Source of the DNA: Allacma fusca
Taxonomy: Eukaryota; Arthropoda; Collembola; Symphypleona; Sminthuridae
NCBI GenBank assembly: GCA_947179485.1
Contig: OX359249.1
Span: forward strand, 38,674,250 to 38,738,249
Reading direction: 5' to 3'
Length of the DNA: 64,000 nucleotides
Both the position numbers and the translations under genes were made by a program. The notes under the pieces are model-generated. The model was not told the DNA's origin. It ran no database searches and saw nothing but the letters and a program-made list of their open reading frames with translations. Position 1 is the stretch's first letter. Each line of letters starts with the position of its first letter. This document shows positions 27,085 to 38,649 of this stretch, piece after piece.

Positions 27085-29113
27085 TCACCAAATGAGGCTC
27101 ACATTCTGTTGCTCGTGCTTTAATATAGCCGAATACACAGAGGCATCCCACGTACCCACTATAGCTTCCTAATAGACCAGCACGTATAAGACGTCTACCA
27201 AGACTGCCACTACTTTCAACCCTAACGCCGATTCGTATCCAAAATCCTCCCATTCAAACAACCACGAAAGAAGTTACCAAAAATCATTCTACAATTTTTT
27301 TTGCAGGACGTAAAAGGGAAAAAAATCAATGGAAAGAAATAGTAATAAAGAAAGTGATAGACACTCGGCATTTTCATTGTCCTTCTTCTCCATTACATCT
27401 TGCTCAGTCAAGTGGAACGGTTCAGCGCTTTTGATTTTTATTTAACTCCCAAATAAATTATTGTTAGATGACATTGTTCACCATTTTTCCCCAACCCCTT
27501 TCCTCTCTCCAGTCATTTTATCAGATGACTACCAACAGTCGTCATGTTGTTCGAGCAATTCTTTAAGCACTTGCATCTTCACGCTATACTTCCTACACAT
27601 TTTTTCCCCCCGAACTGCATGCCGGATAAAGGAATGCATTCCCACATTGTAATAATATTCCCACAAAATTGCATTAAAGGAATAAGAATAATTGAGAAAT
27701 GGTTCTAGTTTCAAGTGACAAAAAAATTAATTAATAAGTAATTACCTACACTGTATTATTACAATGTCACAAGGTCAATAATTACCTACGTAAGCTTAAC
27801 CAAAAGAGGACTCATATAATTCGCTACTTGAGGAAAAGACACAAATAATTTAGTGAGGGAGCAGAAGTCTGGGGTTTATACTCGGATTTGCCTTGTGGCC
27901 TTACGATGTATGAAGCAGAATACTGGGAGTAGCTTTATTTCTAATATTATGATAGAATATGCTTTAAAAAAATCAGTGAAGGACAGTGGTCCCAGTAGAA
28001 AGTAATAGAGGAGCTGCTCCTGGAGATAAAGAAGTCAGGGTCTGGGAATTGAGGATTTTGGTCACGAATGATTTGTGGAGTAAGTGAAGTGAACGTGAAG
28101 TTTGTCAACTGCAATAGAGAGAGACAAAGAATGACACAACTGACTTGTTGACTGATCGTTATTGCAGACTCAAATATAGGAACCCAGATTTAACTTGTTC
28201 AAGAATGTATGGGCTGTGTAGGAAGAAACAATTTGGAAGATTGTATTCTTGACGATGAGGAAGGGAGAAAACTGGGGTGTATGTAAAATCTATATATTCA
28301 TACAAATTCCACTGAGCAGTCCTCATGAATAAGGGGGGCATTAAAAGCACCTATGTTTATTGTATTCCTTCAGGTTCCGGGGTCCCTTTAAAAGGGAAGT
28401 GTTAGGTATAGGGACGATATGCACATGCATTAGCTTATTTGTTACAGATGCCGGATTCGGACGGAGATTGGAAGGGAACTAATCGTAGACTGTGGACGTA
28501 CGTATCGTAGTCGGAATGAGATGAACACATGCACATATGAGGAGTTGGGGTGAGTTAAAATTGAATAAGGGATGAAGAAAATCGAGTTGGTCGTGTCGAC
28601 AAGTGAATAACCTGGTGCGTCCTGGTCCCACCATGCCATTCTAATTGGATTCCTGCTCAAACAGTTGACATGTTATCTAAGTTTTATCCTCCTGTTCTGA
28701 AAAGAGTTATTTATCTTGAGTCAACTACTTCTTACTGTCCAGCACACACTATACTCCGTTGTACAAGTCTTACTTGGAATTTCAACGGAACAGTTGTGTA
28801 TGGAAAAGTAAATATGTATATTATATAGGGACTCCCTTGGAATTGCATGACTTGCCAAACTCTCAGCTTGAGTATCTTAGTTGGTACTTTTTGTACATGT
28901 AGTGAATCAGATCTGCCTTCTGGCTTCCAGCAGTACCTGCTGCCAGTTGAGGCCACCGAAGACGATTGCATTATTCAAGCGACTGCATGGACGTCTGAAT
29001 GTTGGCGTACACTGACTGACTCTACCTTTCACTCGCTGACTGGCTGACTACTGAGTGAGTAAAAGCTGGATGAACACAATTGCACCGAAAGGACTGTATG
29101 AAGAATAGGGACT

Positions 29114-29164
<51 letters not shown>
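29114..29164. repeat. (GA)n microsatellite
   Basis: About 50 bp of GA with one interruption (GAAA) in intergenic DNA. Confidence 0.95.
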
Positions 29165-29165
<1 letters not shown>

Positions 29166-32100
29166 CACATCACACAATAAGTATATTACTCACACACACA
29201 ACCCCTTGTTTTGCATTGGGAAAGGCGCTACTAGTCAAACCTTCCACTCCTTTCGGAACAGCAGCAGTCTTTCGAATTTTCTCCTCTCCTCTAGAGACAC
29301 AACTCCGCTGAGACTTCCCCAGCAAATATATACTTGTTATGAAATACCTCCAAAGAATGTACATAAGGTAGCCGATGCTGCCGTTAGTCACTTTAGACTT
29401 CACTCCTCTTAGGAAATAAACCAAGAAGGATAATAAGATGGTCGATGTTTATTCTGAGGAACTTTCTTCAGATTTCTCCTCCGGAGAGAGGATATGGGAG
29501 AGGAGATACCTCATAAGGAAATATGAGATGTACATTGGAGCCTTTAAATGCCACAAATTGTCTCTCCTGTGAAAAATCTCAAGTATTTCATTCTCCATCT
29601 CTTGTCTCGGAAGGATGCCTGCGAATCTCAACCGCTATGAATTTATGTCATAGAGAGAGTGAGTGCCGAGACTTAAACGATGCTCCATCGCTGCCTGGAA
29701 AGTATAAAGTGACTTCTTATTTCACCCGATAGCACCTCCTCTGCACTTCTTTTACACAGCGATACTCTTTCTTACTCCTCATTTATCTTTCTTTCTCGTC
29801 CATAATGTAGTCCAATTTGTTCTCTCCAGCAATCCACTTAAAATGGAGTCGCTAAAGCATCCCAAAAAATCAGCTTTAGTCTTCTCGGTCAAAACTCACT
29901 GTTCACAATAGCATGCTCTCCGGGGAGGAAACATCTTTAACATTCTGTACCTACAAGAGAGAACGGTAAATTTTCGTAACTGATACCCATACACTACTTA
30001 TTATTTTGTCCCCTTATGCATGTACTTTTGCCCGTAGCGGCTAAGATTTATGCACGGATTTAAGTCAGCACATATTTTATAGGGAGTAGACAAACACTTC
30101 AAATAGCCTTACAGGGCACACAATTTCCGGAAAAAAATATGTATCTACATATGTATAACGTTATACAAATAATACACATGGGTCCTGTTAGGTTTGCAAA
30201 GTTCGGGTTAAATGATAACCATACAAGGAGAGTTCCTTCCTATCTGTGCCAACGTCTAATGAACAAGTCAAATTATTCGGTATCAAAACAAAATATGATA
30301 TTTGGGGATAAAATCCGTTAGAAAATAGGAAACTGTAAACCTGTCTACTCAATTCAGTATTGAGGACCATGTTTTGTAAAAATTGTTTTGAAAATATCTC
30401 ACTCCCAATGGCTTCAGGTAAGTTGATTACGACTAAGGTTCTTTAATTTAGTCAACTTCACTTCCTCCGACATTATTAAAGCAGTCAATCATTAAAACGG
30501 CTGCGGTTCGGCTTGAGTAAAATACCCCCCTTAAGAATATTAACTATTCAATAACCCCAAGTTGTAAGGTGAGCTGGTGAAAAACAATTGATAAGACAGA
30601 CATTAAAAGGAAATCGTAAATCCGAACATCAAACTAGTTTTACTTTATCCATCCAATACACTTAATGGATTTTTAAGTGAGATATAAAATTTTATGCCTT
30701 TCCCGTCCACGTTGTCTGCTCCGTTCAACCTGGGAAGTTTGATTGGAGAGATGAAAACAGTATATCATTGAAGCATGCATAGGTGGAGGTACTAAAATAA
30801 AAAAATATTACGAGGATTATGAAACACATAAGTACCCTTGAACATGTTCTACCTGGAAAAGTTGACTCAATGGGAAATGAAGGGGTGAAAAGTTGGGGTT
30901 TTTAATATCTGTAGTACAGCACGTGCAACGATATCAATTGTAGGATTGACTTGACATGTAAGGTACAAAAGCTATTTCGTTTATGAGACATTAAACTCAC
31001 TTTACTTGAATGCAAGCGGATGACAAATTTGAAGAAAAGTCCTGTGGGTACTTATCGCTCTGTATTTGTACTAGAGTTTCAAGGAATTACCGTATGAACA
31101 TATTTGTAGCTAAATATGTACATATAGATATAGGAACTGTAGAGAAATATATCATGTTGGGACGTACATATATATAATGCTCTATGTATCTAGAAATGAA
31201 TCGTATTTGATATACGAACAAGGAGACTAAGGATACATGAGGAGGTTGGATGTAAGGGCTGACCCAAAAAGTCATCTTTAAAAATTGCTTACTCTTATCT
31301 CAAAAATTCACTTGGCTTGTCGCTAAGACCGTTGAGGATGAAAGAGCGCAGACGGTATTTTTTGCTCAAAAAGTTACTTCTCGAGAGGTTCCGTTGTGAA
31401 ATAGAAATAATGTGCATTCATTTAAAGGACAATGGTACCTGTACATCTTGGAGGATGTTATTAAATTAAATGGTAACATAAAACCATCGATTGTGACTGT
31501 TGTTACGGGAAAAATTTCCCAGAAAAAAGTTAGTCTTTCCTCATAAAAACATGGTGTATTTTGTCTTAACGGGAGTTAGCATTGTGAAGTTCTCGAGGCT
31601 CATCTCCAGTAATGCCGACTAACAGGCTATGTACCTTCTCTTATTTCAGAGAATTTTCCCCCTTTCAGTCAGACTTGCACATCTACGACGATTTATAAGC
31701 ACTTGGGCAATGTAACAACATGTTCTGTATAGCTCTTGTAAGTAATTTAAAGTCATTAGTTTTTTGAGAGGAAGAGTATTTACTTCAGGGCTTTATACAT
31801 ATGTAGTTACTAAACTGATATGACGTTTCAGAAAAATCCCCGGGGATCATAGTAGGACTATAACTACTCTAGTAACTAATTCTAAATCTCTCAGATTTAT
31901 CCATGTTTCTTACCCGTTTCAATGGACTTCACGTATGAGCTTCCTTTGAGATCCTGCGTAACTACTGTAACCTCTTGAGAGTCAGAAATTCATTACATAA
32001 TTCGAAAACACAAATTATAAAAAATACTTTTGTAATGATTTGATTTTTCACTGGTCAGTTTCATGTTCTATGTATTGTCAATTATTTATTTTATGTAGTA

Positions 32101-35100
32101 AACCCACTAAATAATGTGCTATCTTATAGTTAAAGCCAAATCTCTGTATCGCTAAACTTTAAATTAATTGCCGGAAAAGGATTATTTCAGAACAATCAGT
32201 GAAAAATTGTCGAAAATCAAAAGGTTTCCGTAAATATTTGAATAATCAACGGTACTTAGATGTTGGTAAACAAATTATTCGATTAATTACTGAAAAAAGT
32301 AGGGCAACAGAAAGTAGGTATTTTTTAGAAAATTATTTTAATATTTAAAATTAATTGAACTAGCCAATTGAATTAATTTCTTGATTTGTTAGTCCTATTC
32401 AAGCCATAAGGAAGAGCACTGTTCGTGGTTGAAAACATGAGAAAATAAAAGGATTTCTAAGCAATAACAATGTGTCCCAATTATTCTCACAAAGAACCAT
32501 TTTTACGAGACAAATTTTTGTTTGGCCAAATAAAAGTTGAATTTGGGAAACGACTAAAAGGTTTAGGTCAGTGTGATGCGGAAAGCAATAATTTTATTAC
32601 AAGAAGGAATTCGTAGTTCATTTATAAAAGAGTACCGTGATGTCCGGCATAATTTCTGAGAAATATCCCGGGCTCAAAGCAGCCCCTACTCCTTACAGTT
32701 TGAATTAGAAACATTCCTGAATGAACTGGTATCTCTGAAAGAAAATGTTGCGCTCTCTCAATCCTTAATCTTTTACCAAGTTCCTAGAGTAAGAGGGTTT
32801 TTGAAGCGGGAGAAAATCCTATTTCTGTTTTTTAATTATCTCATTAAATAGAGTCGACTGTTTATGAGAAACGCGAGCATCCGACCAATATATATCATAC
32901 TAAAATTGCATCTGGTTAGGACATAAAGGGAAGTATTAATGAATCGGTGCATTAGACTTTTAGGGGAGAGCGGCTGAAGGTTATTTTTCCTAAGTCATGG
33001 CTTTTCCTGTAGCTTAATTGGTTCCCTTTTCTATAGTTGCTGCTCTTTCCATGTAACTCATGCATGTTTCTACGGTTGTGTGGCTAAATTCAACTCTTAC
33101 TAACAAGCAATGACTCCCTAAAAGAAACTCCAGGTTCTCCGAACGTTTTCACTTCCTAAGGTCCTCGTCTTGGGTCTCAACTAAGTAAGAGTTGCTCATA
33201 CCCATGAATTTTGCACGTGACATCTAGCCATCAGGATCTCTTTTATAAATATAATCAGTTTCAGGAACCTACATTCCAATTATATTATGGAGTTACCATA
33301 CCATACTGTATAGGGCATGGCACTTGGCTCCATCCTTATGACGCATGCTGGAGCAAAATTATAAGCACAACAAGCATCATATAATTTCTTACACATCGAA
33401 AGTTATCACAGTTGTGTACTCTGAACTTTTTTCTTATGGAATTATTTCTGTTTGCCTTTTCCTCAAATTTTATGTAGTTTTTGGTATCTTCAAACCTTAT
33501 GGTATCAGATATATGTATACTTTTAATGAATTGCTACTTTCTATAAAAATCCCTTCAATTCTCTCGGGGCTTGAGGTGCATGTCCACAAGTACACGACCT
33601 GACTGAATGTTATTTTTATCTCGCAAATATGTACACACAGATAAAACCAAAATCATGTGGTCAACTCTAGTAAGATATTACATGGACGGTCTTCATACAC
33701 AATTTTCTAAACAAGGTTCAAAACGTGGCATGACAGTATGAGGCTACAAGCTGCAGTAAAATGGTTACACGTTCATATCCAACAAAATTATTATGAAAAA
33801 GGTTTTGTAAAGTTGGTAAAATTTAAGAATTTAATATTTTTTCCAAGTAAATTTTGAATGCATGGGGATGAAAGCTCATTACTTGGAATCCGAATCTAAG
33901 TTGTTAATTTAAATGATCTTGGAACTTCTACAGCCACAGCCTAATTTGTACTTCAAGAGGCTTCTTGTTAGTCAACGGAGGAACAAAAATAAATAAGTGG
34001 TCAAAATGTGTTCCGAGAATTCTTACAAGACTTTCTTTAAGTGTCCCTTTCGAGTGAATTTCATTTATTCTTTCCCCCCAAGCTTATATTGTGCTTCGAG
34101 ATATAATCAGTTAAGATTCTAGGAATTTTTTGAAGGATATTATTGAAGGAGGCTAAATAACACTGCCCACATACCTACTCATGTGAATTGATGGAGGTAT
34201 AGAAGAAACAACGTAAATAATAATTATACTAGTTCAAAAGGAAATGTACCAACTAAACGTCTACTAGTTCTTGCTAAAATCACTTTTTCCTTTCACATAT
34301 TATTACTAACACACAGAAGGATAAATAAAATAATGATACGAGCGTAGCCCTTAATTTCGTTTCATCCAAGCTTGATATAATTATTATGTAATTACATATT
34401 GTTGTTTTCCTACGTCCTTATTTTGAAGTACTATTATTAGACTCAGGGTCACAGACGAAACCCTACAGATCCATGTACGTGTAACATGTGCATATTAAAT
34501 TTTTAAAGGCTTAAAATCCGCAGTATCTAGGAGCTAAGTAATTTCAAATGGATTTAAAGCTGGATTAGATCGTAGGGGGAAACCCAAGTTGGAATCAATT
34601 AGAACCATGACCAGTAATCAAAAGCATAATCCTACTGAAAGCCTTTCATTAGATTCTGGATCCCAGGGATACCCGATGGGTTTCATCATCTCATTGATGA
34701 CAGTTGTAATTTTTCCCGTAAGCGTGTCCCAGTTTTACCTTATGAATGTAATTGCTCCTATGGAATTTCTTTTTCCGCCTAGTCGTCCGTAAAAATTGCA
34801 ACAAAAAAAATCTAATTACATGTCAAAGCTTGCCAAATCTACCTTGCCCTCAAAGTCTGCTGACTCCATATAATTACGTACACTAGTATAAAATTAGCCA
34901 TTTGATTGATTACCAAACAAGCAGACTCACATTTAATTAAGGAGAAGGTACTTTCTAACAATTTGATTCAAGTCAAACTTCTAATGGTATTTACTACGAA
35001 ACAAAAGATACGAAAGCGTTGAGAAATTACGTTTGAGATGAGATCGTTTTTACTAACCGAATAGATCCATTGACTGGTTTCTTCATTCCCCTAAGTTTGT

Positions 35101-37892
35101 CAAAGCGCAATTCAGCAAAAGGGAGCTCTCTCTCTCTACCTTATAGATTACCAAAGGGAAATCAGGAAATGTACCAGCACCAGCCATTTGGACAGGATGA
35201 ATGGAGAGTCCTGGATGCAACAGCCATGTATCCTCATCTCTTCTCCCCGAATTCATTGAGCTCCATTTCAAACTGATTTGCATCCCGTTAAAACCTCTTC
35301 CCGTGAGATTAATTATACTGTCCAGAGATTTAACAATGGACAAATATTGGACAACCTGATACAGCTGCAATTTCTCCTGGTCCAGTCCTGGTAAAAGCGT
35401 AATGGAGCTCCAGGTAAAATCCATGAGTGATTCGACCTATTCAAAGGTGTCTTAATTTATTTGTGTTTGGGTCCCATGGATCCTTATTCAACTGATTTTC
35501 ACTCCATACATCAGCTACTTCGAATTTGTCAGTTTAAATGGACTCACTCGTCATAGTAAAGGGAAAGTTGTGTTTGTACATTCACATGTGTGTGCATTTA
35601 CCATCATGGAAGAACCTGCTTTTAATTATGTCTAGGCTCACTCACATTCTATATGTATGTAAACATGTGTAGATACATACTAGTGTGGTTTCATATGAAA
35701 ATAATTTATATATAGGTACACTTTTTGGGATATCATGCGGTTCTCCAAATGCAGGACCAAATGATTAATTTTGTAATGTAATGAATGATTATTTTGTTGC
35801 GTTCATCAAAGTGGCTAGGAATTTTTCGAATAGGGTTTAGCAGTAATTATGTATATATGTTCAGTGGAAGGAATGAGGAATTCACAGTTCCTTTCACATT
35901 CTCTGACCGCACAGTTCAGTTTGGGTTCGTCATGGAGTGGATGTTCCCCGAAGAATAATATCATGCTGGATTGGGCTACAACAACAATTCAGAGGTCATT
36001 CAGATGTTAAAAAGTCCGGGTGATAAATTACATGACAATCAAAGGAGGAGGACTAAAGTCAACGTGACATTAGTACCATCCTGAGGGTACACAGAGCACG
36101 GTGAGCGTCCTTTGTCCGTTTGTCCCCTATTGTTAGGCTGATGAGCAGTCCTGCATGTGCAAACTGTAGGGAGACCCGTGTAATGCATTTGTTATGCATC
36201 CTATAGGAAACTCTTTGACCGTAAGTAGTTACAAGGTAAAAGGTAGGATTGGAGCAGATCCGGCTCGTATGTATGTACTAGAACGACAGTAGCGACCCAT
36301 CCTGCCCTTCACTCAGTTGGTCATTATCCATCCTCAAAGCTATTTTCATTATAATTACCATGGTGAGTAATGTCCCACATGTTTTTTTTTTCCTTCTCTG
36401 GATTTTCTCTATTATGATTATGGTCTCATCAAGGGAAATCTGGGATTCCTACGGGATGTGCAGTCATAATTTATCGCTTCTCTGGTTCAACGTGATGTCC
36501 TCCCTTCAAGTTGTGTTGCATAACAAAAGTTCCGCGTGTTTCTATTTGTAACAATTTATTCCCTTGTCCTCCCCTTTCCCAGGCAATGTCCCGACCCGAT
36601 CCATCTGCATAAATATACCCTACATTACATGGAATCAACCATACTAATGACTTCAGCAGCTCTTTAAAAATTGACAATCGTCTCGGAATTAATGCAAACG
36701 TGAATTTCATGTACCTTAAATATCTATGGATAGGCAGGCATAGGGTAATAGTTAGCTTATACTCCCCCAGTCTCATAGGTTTAGCTTGACTTGTTTGGAC
36801 TCTCTAGAGGGAACTAAAATTGATGGTTACATGAGCCACGTTTGGATGTTAGGCGCAGTGCAGTATTTACGGGGAATACCATTTCAGTGCAACAATCCAA
36901 CCTTGAATGCGTCTAGGGGATTAACACTTAAAGATATTCATCGATTTACTGTTTTACACTAGTTGCCGCATCGTTAGGAAGCAAAAAAAAAAAATCTTGC
37001 CATTATTACTCTTTTACTCTGTAGGAGCATGATGGGGAATTTCTTTTTTCAAAGGTTTCATCTCACGTCTCTTCCACTATTTTTTTTTCTGGGAGAGATA
37101 AAAAAAAAGAAGAAAGCTTGAAGGAGTTAGTTCTATGTTTCGACCTTTGTTTGTAACCCGGAAGCGTATTACGTTGGGGAGATTAGAGGTGATTCTTATG
37201 TGAAAACATGCATGCTCGTGGTAAATCATAAAGATCACCATTGATGTAGTCATTATTGTTGGAAAAATGTAAATCTTCCGTATGTTGTCTGTAGGAAGAT
37301 TGTAGGGGTTATTTCATTGGCTTGGAAACCCTTTTAAGGATCTGCTTGGCCCAGTGACTTAAATACTTAAGCATGAGAAACGGTGTCTATAAATCCTCAG
37401 TACTAAGTCACAGTCTGCATTTTAATGTATTATGAGTCTTATCCGACGGACCATTTCCAACGGTTTATGCACCTTCAAAACCTTTCTTATTGCTAGGGAT
37501 TAACCGTGTCCTGGTCACATATTGTGAGCATACTCTTTGATCAAATTCCCCGTCACTCCCGCCTCATTCTTTCATACAACGGTTGCTAATATTGCTTTAA
37601 TTAAAATTATCATGGCTACATCCGCATATTTATGTAATTAAGCTGTATGTACACAAGTGCAGTTTAATATGTCGAGGCTCAAACACTTTGTTCACAGTTT
37701 GCATTTTAAAAAACCATTTTACAGAACCGTAAATATCACATTCAATTTATTATTTAATTTATATTTACCTAATTATGAGCTTATTCAAGCGAAACAATTC
37801 TGAATCTTTGTAATTTAATAATTTTAGCATATTATTTTATTTTATTGCAGGATAATTCTATCTATAGATATATATACAGATGCTGGAGTAGC

Positions 37893-37909
37893 TCACTGTA
37901 AATGAGCTA
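37893..37909 (-). CDS. Candidate terminal exon with stop codon
   Basis: The acceptor ccttacctcag leads into five codons (VAHLQ, the first split) and a TGA at 37895-37893. AATAAA lies about 47 nt downstream at 37846-37841. The exon start folds into a hairpin (TAGCTCA / TGAGCTA). Copy 2 has lost part of this hairpin. Confidence 0.3.
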
Positions 37910-37986
37910 CTGAGGTAAGGACAGAATACACATCATGATATTTGTTTTAAATGCCCCGTAATTTGCTTAAATTTCCATACACATAC

Positions 37987-38025
37987 CTGGAGTTGATGCG
38001 TGAGAGAAGTCGAAAATAGCACAGT
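37987..38025 (-). CDS. Candidate 39-nt exon of the same unidentified gene
   Basis: It follows a textbook acceptor (pyrimidine run ending atttcag) and ends in donor gtatgt. In the phase set by 38179-38237 it reads CAIFDFSHASTP. In the copy at 50.7 kb this exon carries about ten extra bases after the acceptor, so the reading differs. Identity unknown. Confidence 0.35.
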
Positions 38026-38178
38026 CTGAAATGGAAAAAGTAACTGTTAGAAACAAGTGATGTAGCTAATTTAACATCTAAATAAACACTGAAAACTTTA
38101 CTTAAGTTTCCCTTTGGGAGCTATTGAGTTTCAAAGGAAAATCTTGAATCTCTCACAATAGCTTTTTTCCTATCTCAC

Positions 38179-38237
38179 CAACCTCTTTCTCCATCCACAA
38201 GGCATTGATTCTGTCTTCATGAAGAGCAGTAATGTTA
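38179..38237 (-). CDS. Candidate coding exon (59 nt) of an unidentified gene
   Basis: Read leftward, the segment between acceptor ...cttaag and donor gtgaga is open and would encode NITALHEDRINALWMEKEV. It differs at one base from the equivalent stretch at 50857-50915, while the flanks differ more and carry indels. It leaves one base of a split codon that fits the next candidate exon at 37987-38025. I do not recognise the protein, and no upstream exon was found. Confidence 0.4.
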
Positions 38238-38649
38238 CTTAAGGTATTGCATTACTCCCACAACTTGTATAACTCAAATACCCATGGCTTTTGCCGAGAG
38301 ATTGAAAATTGCATGCGAGGAATAGCAAGCACCAATAGGAACAATTCCTGCATCTCCGATGTGATTCCCCAACGACTACTTTTTTATTCCAGTCAATATA
38401 GACCCTATCGTTTTGTTGTATAATGAAAAAACAATTACCTTAGGAGAAATAATTCTGTCTACGGGGTAGCGTTAGAGTGCAGAGAGTGTTTTGAATACTA
38501 AATGAAGAGGATGTAAATCAAGCGCTTAATTTTTTTTTGTGGTAAGATGTGTATGTAAACGGGCTTAGCAATGACTCGATCAAAGGAAGGCTTTCGCAAA
38601 GGTTATCAATCAGGGCAGTTGGAGAGACTTGAGTCTTCTTCCTCTAAGA

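Larger units (their letters stand above)
23519..37248. other. Intergenic DNA without a supported gene
   Basis: I found no exon series or recognisable domain on either strand. The stretch holds microsatellites ((GA)n at 24193 and 29114, (CT)n at 27061) and scattered short frames. Two minus-strand frames at 35083-35424 and 36471-36776 are the longest in the right part but match nothing I know. A small plus-strand frame at 28847-29047 has a hydrophobic start but no other support. Confidence 0.5.
37249..38649. repeat. 1.4-kb duplicated segment, copy 1
   Basis: This segment matches 49938-51313 in direct orientation with substitutions and small indels. Shared landmarks include the long identical run from 'ttattgctagggattaaccg' onward, the AGTAGCTCA region and the segment around 38179-38237. 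The ends lack inverted repeats, poly-A or reverse-transcriptase frames, so it looks like a segmental duplication rather than a standard transposon. Confidence 0.8.

Noticed and set aside
28847..29047. Small secreted protein of 66 residues on the plus strand
   Set aside because: A hydrophobic start and a few cysteines are visible, but there is no promoter, no homologue I recognise, and an equally long frame on the other strand.
31250..31290. Mariner-like end ('gctgacccaaaaagtc')
   Set aside because: No matching inverted end and no transposase remnant nearby.
35083..35424. 113-codon minus-strand frame as an exon
   Set aside because: It has a possible donor and acceptor, but no match to a known domain and no neighbouring exon in phase. 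Left undecided.
36471..36776. 101-codon minus-strand frame
   Set aside because: No motif, splice-linked partner or conservation evidence; consistent with chance.
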